DNA from: an uncultured Pyrinomonas sp.
GTDB taxonomy: Bacteria > Acidobacteriota > Blastocatellia > Pyrinomonadales > Pyrinomonadaceae
Assembly (NCBI GenBank): GCA_937135995.1
Contig: CAKZOF010000717.1
Span: 1-8,630, forward strand
DNA length: 8,630 nt
Reading direction: 5' to 3'
Below, piece by piece: positions 5,147-8,630 of the stretch. The position numbers and the translations under genes were made by a program. Under the pieces are notes generated by a model. That model was not told the origin of the DNA. It worked only from the letters and a program-made list of their open reading frames with translations, and searched no databases. Numbering within the stretch: position 1 is the first letter of the stretch; the number at the start of each line of letters is the position of its first letter.

Positions 5147-6934
5147 CGGCTCTATTTTCTTCAGATCGTGCGCGGTAGCTACTACGCCGAGCGGGCCGAA
5201 AACCAGCGCATCAGGTTGCTGCCGATTCCGGCTCCACGCGGCGTCATCATGGACCGTTACGGGCGCGTCATCGTCGATTCGCGCCCCATTTACAACGTCA
5301 TCCTTTCGCGCGAAGACGTGCAGGGCAAGGATCTCGCGGCGCTCGTCGAACCGCTCTCGCGCGGGCTGAAGATCGACGCTGACATCTTGCGCGAGCGATT
5401 CGAGCAGATGCGGACCATGCCCGCTTTCGAATCCGTGCGCGTCAAGGAGAACGCCACGCCCGCCGACATCGCGTGGGTCGAGGCGCACAAGCTAGAATTT
5501 CCTGAGCTGCGCGTCGAGCAGCAACCGCAACGCCAGTATCCGCCTGGCGGTTTGCTCGCGCACGTCATCGGGTACGTCGGCGAGATCAGCCCCAAACAAC
5601 TCGAAGATCCGAAGTACAAAGAGAAGGGTTACAAACCGGGCGACATCATCGGCCAAGAGGGCGTCGAGGCCATCTACGACGAGTATCTGCGCGGGCGCGA
5701 TGGTTACCGCCGCGTCGTCGTCGACAGCCGCGGCCACATTCAGGCTGTGCTCGAAGAGGTTCCGCCGCAGCCCGGCCAAGACATGGTGTTAACCATCGAC
5801 CTCGACCTACAACGTAAGGCCGAAGAACAACTGGCGCAGATGCCAACCAAACGCGGCGTGATCATCGCCATGGACCCGAACAACGGCGAGATCCTCGCGA
5901 TGGCTTCCTACCCGACGTTCGACCCGAACCTCTTCTCGCAACGGATCACGACGCGCGAGGGGCGCGCCGAGTATGCCGCGCTGCTGCGTGATCCGCAACA
6001 CCCGCTCTACAATCGCGCCATTCGCGGGCGTTACCCGCCCGGCTCGACGTGGAAGATTCCGATGGCCGTGGCCGGCCTCGAACAGGGCGCGATCACAGTC
6101 GAACATTCGCGCTTGCTCTGCGGCGGCGGCATCCAGATCGGCAACAAGTTCACGCGCTGCATGGGCAACCACGGGACGCCCGATCTACGCACGGCGATCA
6201 TGAAATCGTGCGACGGCTATTTCTACCGCCTCGGGCTGAAGATGGGCATCGAGGGGATCATGCGCATGGTCGACGACTTCGAGATCAACAAGCGCACGGG
6301 CGTCGATCTGCCGCACGAACTTCGAAGTTGGACGCCGTCGCCGGAATTCAAAGCCCGCTTCAACCCGCGCGATCCGCAGTGGAAAGATATCGACACGGTT
6401 TACGCTTCGTTCGGACAGGTCTATGAGTTCGTCACGCCGCTGGCGCTGCTGCGCGCTATTGCTGCCATCGGCGTCGGTGGCAAGCTCTACACGCCGCACT
6501 TGCTCAAAGAGTTCAAGCCGGTGCGCGAGATGGGGCCGTTTCCGGCGCGAGCTGGCAAGACCTTCGACCACCCGGAGCCGAAGATCGTTCCCATTCGTCC
6601 CGAACATCACAAACTGGTCGTCGATGGTATGTGGGCCGTGGTCAACGATGCGGGCACGGCGGCGCGCATACGCATGGCCGGTTTCGACATCGCGGGCAAA
6701 ACCGGCACGGCACAGGTCGTTAGCCTCGGCAAGGATGTCGGCAAGAACAAGGACCACTCGTGGTTCGTCTCCTATGCTCCGGCTTACAAGCCGGAGATCG
6801 CCGTTCTCGCGTTGATTGAAAACGTTGGCTTCGGGGCGAGCTATGCCGCGCCCGCCACGCGCGCCATCTATGATGCCTATTACGAGAAGACGCGAGGCGA
6901 GCCACCGCCGCAACAAGTAGCGATGAAAAGGTAA
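4925..6934 (+). CDS. mrdA: GlsB/YeaQ-type membrane domain fused to penicillin-binding protein 2
   Basis: PBP2 is the periplasmic transpeptidase of the elongasome, cross-linking lateral-wall peptidoglycan with RodA. Residues about 75-660 of this 669-residue protein are PBP2: juxtamembrane RLYFLQIVRGSYYAERAENQ (75-94), dimerisation start PAPRGVIMDRYGR (102-114), transpeptidase motifs STWK (catalytic Ser374), SCD (428-430) and KTGT (592-595). Residues 1-74 are instead a GlsB/YeaQ/YmgE-type stress membrane protein: ILGWIIFGLIAGLIAKAIMPGKDPGG, a second Gly-rich helix, then SLTGLLLAVLGG. The join (about 5120-5176) is in frame, and no PBP2 start with its own anchor exists downstream. Three predicted membrane passes would still put the catalytic domain in the periplasm if the N-terminus is cytosolic. 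The usual GQG before the VTPL segment reads GQV (497-499). No mreC/mreD precedes; rodA follows after 43 bases. PBP2 identity is certain; whether the fusion is natural is open. Confidence 0.95.
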   Translation: MILDILGWIIFGLIAGLIAKAIMPGKDPGGAIVTIILGIIGAVIGGFIGRNLLGRPDVNESFSLTGLLLAVLGGRLYFLQIVRGSYYAERAENQRIRLLPIPAPRGVIMDRYGRVIVDSRPIYNVILSREDVQGKDLAALVEPLSRGLKIDADILRERFEQMRTMPAFESVRVKENATPADIAWVEAHKLEFPELRVEQQPQRQYPPGGLLAHVIGYVGEISPKQLEDPKYKEKGYKPGDIIGQEGVEAIYDEYLRGRDGYRRVVVDSRGHIQAVLEEVPPQPGQDMVLTIDLDLQRKAEEQLAQMPTKRGVIIAMDPNNGEILAMASYPTFDPNLFSQRITTREGRAEYAALLRDPQHPLYNRAIRGRYPPGSTWKIPMAVAGLEQGAITVEHSRLLCGGGIQIGNKFTRCMGNHGTPDLRTAIMKSCDGYFYRLGLKMGIEGIMRMVDDFEINKRTGVDLPHELRSWTPSPEFKARFNPRDPQWKDIDTVYASFGQVYEFVTPLALLRAIAAIGVGGKLYTPHLLKEFKPVREMGPFPARAGKTFDHPEPKIVPIRPEHHKLVVDGMWAVVNDAGTAARIRMAGFDIAGKTGTAQVVSLGKDVGKNKDHSWFVSYAPAYKPEIAVLALIENVGFGASYAAPATRAIYDAYYEKTRGEPPPQQVAMKR

Positions 6935-6936
6935 GC

Positions 6937-6960
6937 GTCCGCACCACGAGCGGACTTTTC
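6937..6960 (+). terminator. Weak hairpin with T-run between mrdA and rodA
   Basis: Two bases after the mrdA stop, GTCCGC (6937-6942) pairs perfectly with GCGGAC (6950-6955) around a seven-base loop and is followed by TTTTC. The stem is only six pairs and the T-run four bases, so it is a weak terminator or attenuator at best. It may reduce rodA expression relative to mrdA. Confidence 0.45.
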
Positions 6961-6977
6961 ACGATCCGAGAAGACCG

Positions 6978-8099
6978 ATGGCGACCATCTTCGAGAAAAG
7001 ACGGCTGCGCGATTTCGACTGGTTTCTCGCCTTGCTGGCGACCGGCATCGTGCTGTTCGGCACGTGGCAGATCTACAACGCGCAACCGACGGCTAACTTC
7101 TGGCAGAAACAACTGCTCGGACTCGGCATCTCGTTGGTGGCCATGCTCGCCGTCGCGTTCACGGACTACCGCAAGGTGGTTCAATACGCGCCAGTCTTTT
7201 ACGCCTTCGGCATCTTCCTGCTGGTCATCGTCCTCGTTCCGGGCATCGGCTTGAAGATCAACGGGCAGCGTTGCTGGATCGGCGTCCCTGGCCTCGGGCA
7301 ATTTCAACCCTCGGAGTTCGCCAAGATCCCGACCATCCTGATGCTCGCGCGCTATTTCGGCAAGCACCAGCGAGGTGCGCTCCGGTGGAAAGAGATCATG
7401 GTCGGCATCGCCATCCTCGCGCTGCCGGTCGTGTTGATCCTGCTCGAGCCCGACGCCGGCTCAGCTCTGACCTATTTTCCGCTGCTCGCCGTCGTCCTCT
7501 TCCTCTCGTCGATCCGCATGTGGCTGGTTGTTGCGGCGTTGGTGCTCGGACTGGCGAGCGTGCCGACCGCCTACACCATCGGCGTCAAAACCGGCTTCAT
7601 CAAGAGTTACCAGCAAGAGCGCATCAAGGTCATCCTCGATCCCGAAAGCGCTGACCGACGAGGTTACGGCTACCACACGTGGCAGTCGATCTTGACTGTG
7701 GGGCGCGGACGATTGTTCGGCACGCTCGGCGAAACGGAATATTCGCAAAGCCGCTTGAAGTTCCTCCCTGAACCGCACTCGGACTTCATCTTCGCGGTGA
7801 CGGCGGAGACGACCGGCTTTGTCGGCTCGATGGCGCTGCTGGTCGCCTACGCGCTCCTTCTGTCGCGCCTGTTCTTCAACGCGCGCCGCGCGCCCGATCG
7901 CGCGGGATTGCTCACCATCGCGGCGCTCGCTGGCGGAGTGGCGTTTCAGATCTTCATCAACGTCGGGATGGTGCTCGGCCTGCTGCCGGTGATCGGGGTT
8001 CCATTGCCGCTCATGAGCGCTGGCGTCTCGTCGGTGCTGGCGACCTTCATCGGCATCGGCTTTGCCATCAGCGTTCGGATGCGCCGGTTCGTCAACTGA
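6978..8099 (+). CDS. rodA: Rod shape-determining protein RodA (SEDS peptidoglycan glycosyltransferase)
   Basis: RodA polymerises lipid II into glycan strands in the inner membrane and acts with PBP2, encoded just upstream. The protein has 373 residues (E. coli about 370), with roughly ten hydrophobic helices. Family landmarks are NGQRCWI (95-101), QPSEFAKI (110-117), LLEPDAGSAL (155-164), YHTWQSILTVGRGRLFG (232-248) and FLPEPHSDFIFAV (262-274), where Asp269 corresponds to the essential Asp262 of E. coli RodA. The C-terminal signature is NVGMVLGLLPVIGVPLPLMSAGVSS (328-352). Its last part differs from the usual S-[YSA]-G-G-[STN]-[SA] by Val350 in place of the second Gly. The ATG at 6978 gives the expected N-terminus, with a weak purine-rich GAGAAGA as ribosome binding site. 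It follows mrdA by 43 bases, with a weak hairpin between. Confidence 0.97.
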   Translation: MATIFEKRRLRDFDWFLALLATGIVLFGTWQIYNAQPTANFWQKQLLGLGISLVAMLAVAFTDYRKVVQYAPVFYAFGIFLLVIVLVPGIGLKINGQRCWIGVPGLGQFQPSEFAKIPTILMLARYFGKHQRGALRWKEIMVGIAILALPVVLILLEPDAGSALTYFPLLAVVLFLSSIRMWLVVAALVLGLASVPTAYTIGVKTGFIKSYQQERIKVILDPESADRRGYGYHTWQSILTVGRGRLFGTLGETEYSQSRLKFLPEPHSDFIFAVTAETTGFVGSMALLVAYALLLSRLFFNARRAPDRAGLLTIAALAGGVAFQIFINVGMVLGLLPVIGVPLPLMSAGVSSVLATFIGIGFAISVRMRRFVN

Positions 8100-8630
8100 A
8101 GTGCTGGCGAAGCTTCAAAGCTCGCGATGGCATGCGTTCGTTTCTTCGACCGTTGCGACGGCGAGCGCTTCACAAGGCATGCTGGAGAAAGCAATTTCGG
8201 ACGCGACCGAATTCATCTTCGCGCCCTGTATCTGGCAAAAATTGCATCGGCACATTCTAGGACAACGTGTGTCCCTGGCACTGGACGCGCCAGCAAAGCT
8301 CCTATGCATCCCGCTTCTAAAGTTCCACCACAGAGACCTATCAAAACAGCTACTCCGCCGACGTAAGCTCGTAGGGCCTTTCAACCAGCGAACTCTGGCG
8401 CGCAAGAGGCAATTTGCCACGTTGCATCTATCTACTTTTCTGTCTCGAAATTAGATAATCAACACTCGCTCCTCCTAATGCAAATGCGAGGCAGCCCAAG
8501 AGCAATCGGTTCACATCATGTAAGAGAGTATTGTCAGAAAGCAAAGGACTCTGGGAGGTACCATCAAGGGGAGTGGAAATACGCTGAGGGCGGTGTATCC
8601 TTCCTCCTGGCAAAAAAGTGAGGGCTTGAA
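8100..8630. other. Region after rodA without a supported gene
   Basis: I find no gene I can support in these 531 bases. A + frame from inside rodA (8062-8454) and minus frames at 8115-8420 and 8428-8613 have no clear start signal or recognisable product. The 8428-8613 frame needs a TTG start and has its only AGGAGG inside the coding part. Its Leu/Ala-rich second half (LLLGCLAFALGG) could suit a tiny membrane protein, so I keep it only as a remote possibility. The region is more A/T-rich than the genes, contains two abutting hairpins (8260-8293), and shows no T-tailed terminator right after rodA. Confidence 0.5.
8260..8293. repeat. Two abutting small hairpins
   Basis: GGACA/TGTCC (8260-8264, 8270-8274; five-base loop) is followed with no gap by CTGGC/GCCAG (8275-8279, 8289-8293; nine-base loop). 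Both stems are perfect at five pairs. No T-run follows on the + strand; on the minus strand ATTTTT appears only about 18 bases further on. It could be part of a structured RNA or chance. Confidence 0.35.

Noticed and set aside
8428..8613. Minus-strand 61-codon frame with a hydrophobic stretch
   Set aside because: It needs a TTG start, and its AGGAGG lies inside the frame rather than before it. I recognise no family. Kept only as a remote possibility in the region note.

Overview
The window carries ordinary bacterial housekeeping and envelope genes at high G+C content (roughly 60% in coding parts, visibly lower in the gaps between genes). The protein set suggests a Gram-negative-type bacterium, possibly Acidobacteriota (class Blastocatellia): a large glycosidase-like protein, acylphosphatase, adenine phosphoribosyltransferase, a Kbp/YgaU-type LysM protein and a PBP2/RodA pair whose wording (EPDAGSALTYFP in RodA) recalls that phylum. 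This assignment is from memory of family sequences and is tentative.

Layout. Bases 1-1920 hold the 3' part of a glycosidase-like gene on the + strand, cut by the window edge. Then come acylphosphatase (2152-2427) and adenine phosphoribosyltransferase (start chosen at 2613, end 3161), both +. A 382-base gap with an exact 20-base direct repeat leads to a tRNA-Arg(CCT) at 3544-3620. A minus-strand gene for a cytosolic BON-LysM protein follows (4437-3964), with a clear intrinsic terminator at its 3' side. A 487-base divergent intergenic region separates it from 4925-6934, a single + frame in which the N-terminal three quarters of a GlsB/YeaQ-family stress membrane protein runs directly into penicillin-binding protein 2. 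RodA (6978-8099) follows. The last 531 bases contain no gene I can support.

How the genes work together. PBP2 (transpeptidase) and RodA (SEDS glycosyltransferase) are the synthetic core of the elongasome, which builds the lateral cell wall. Here they are not preceded by mreB/mreC/mreD. They start instead from the ribosome binding site, and presumably the promoter, of a GlsB-type gene. GlsB has replaced the native N-terminal membrane anchor of PBP2. On the other side stands a Kbp-like gene, also of a family linked to osmotic and envelope stress.

The GlsB-PBP2 chimera is the most unusual object in the window. It could be a real fusion that couples wall synthesis to a stress-type membrane module, a deletion or rearrangement scar, or an assembly chimera. 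The second striking item is the tRNA, which appears to carry a compensatory C19-G56 swap of the nearly universal G19-C56 tertiary pair.
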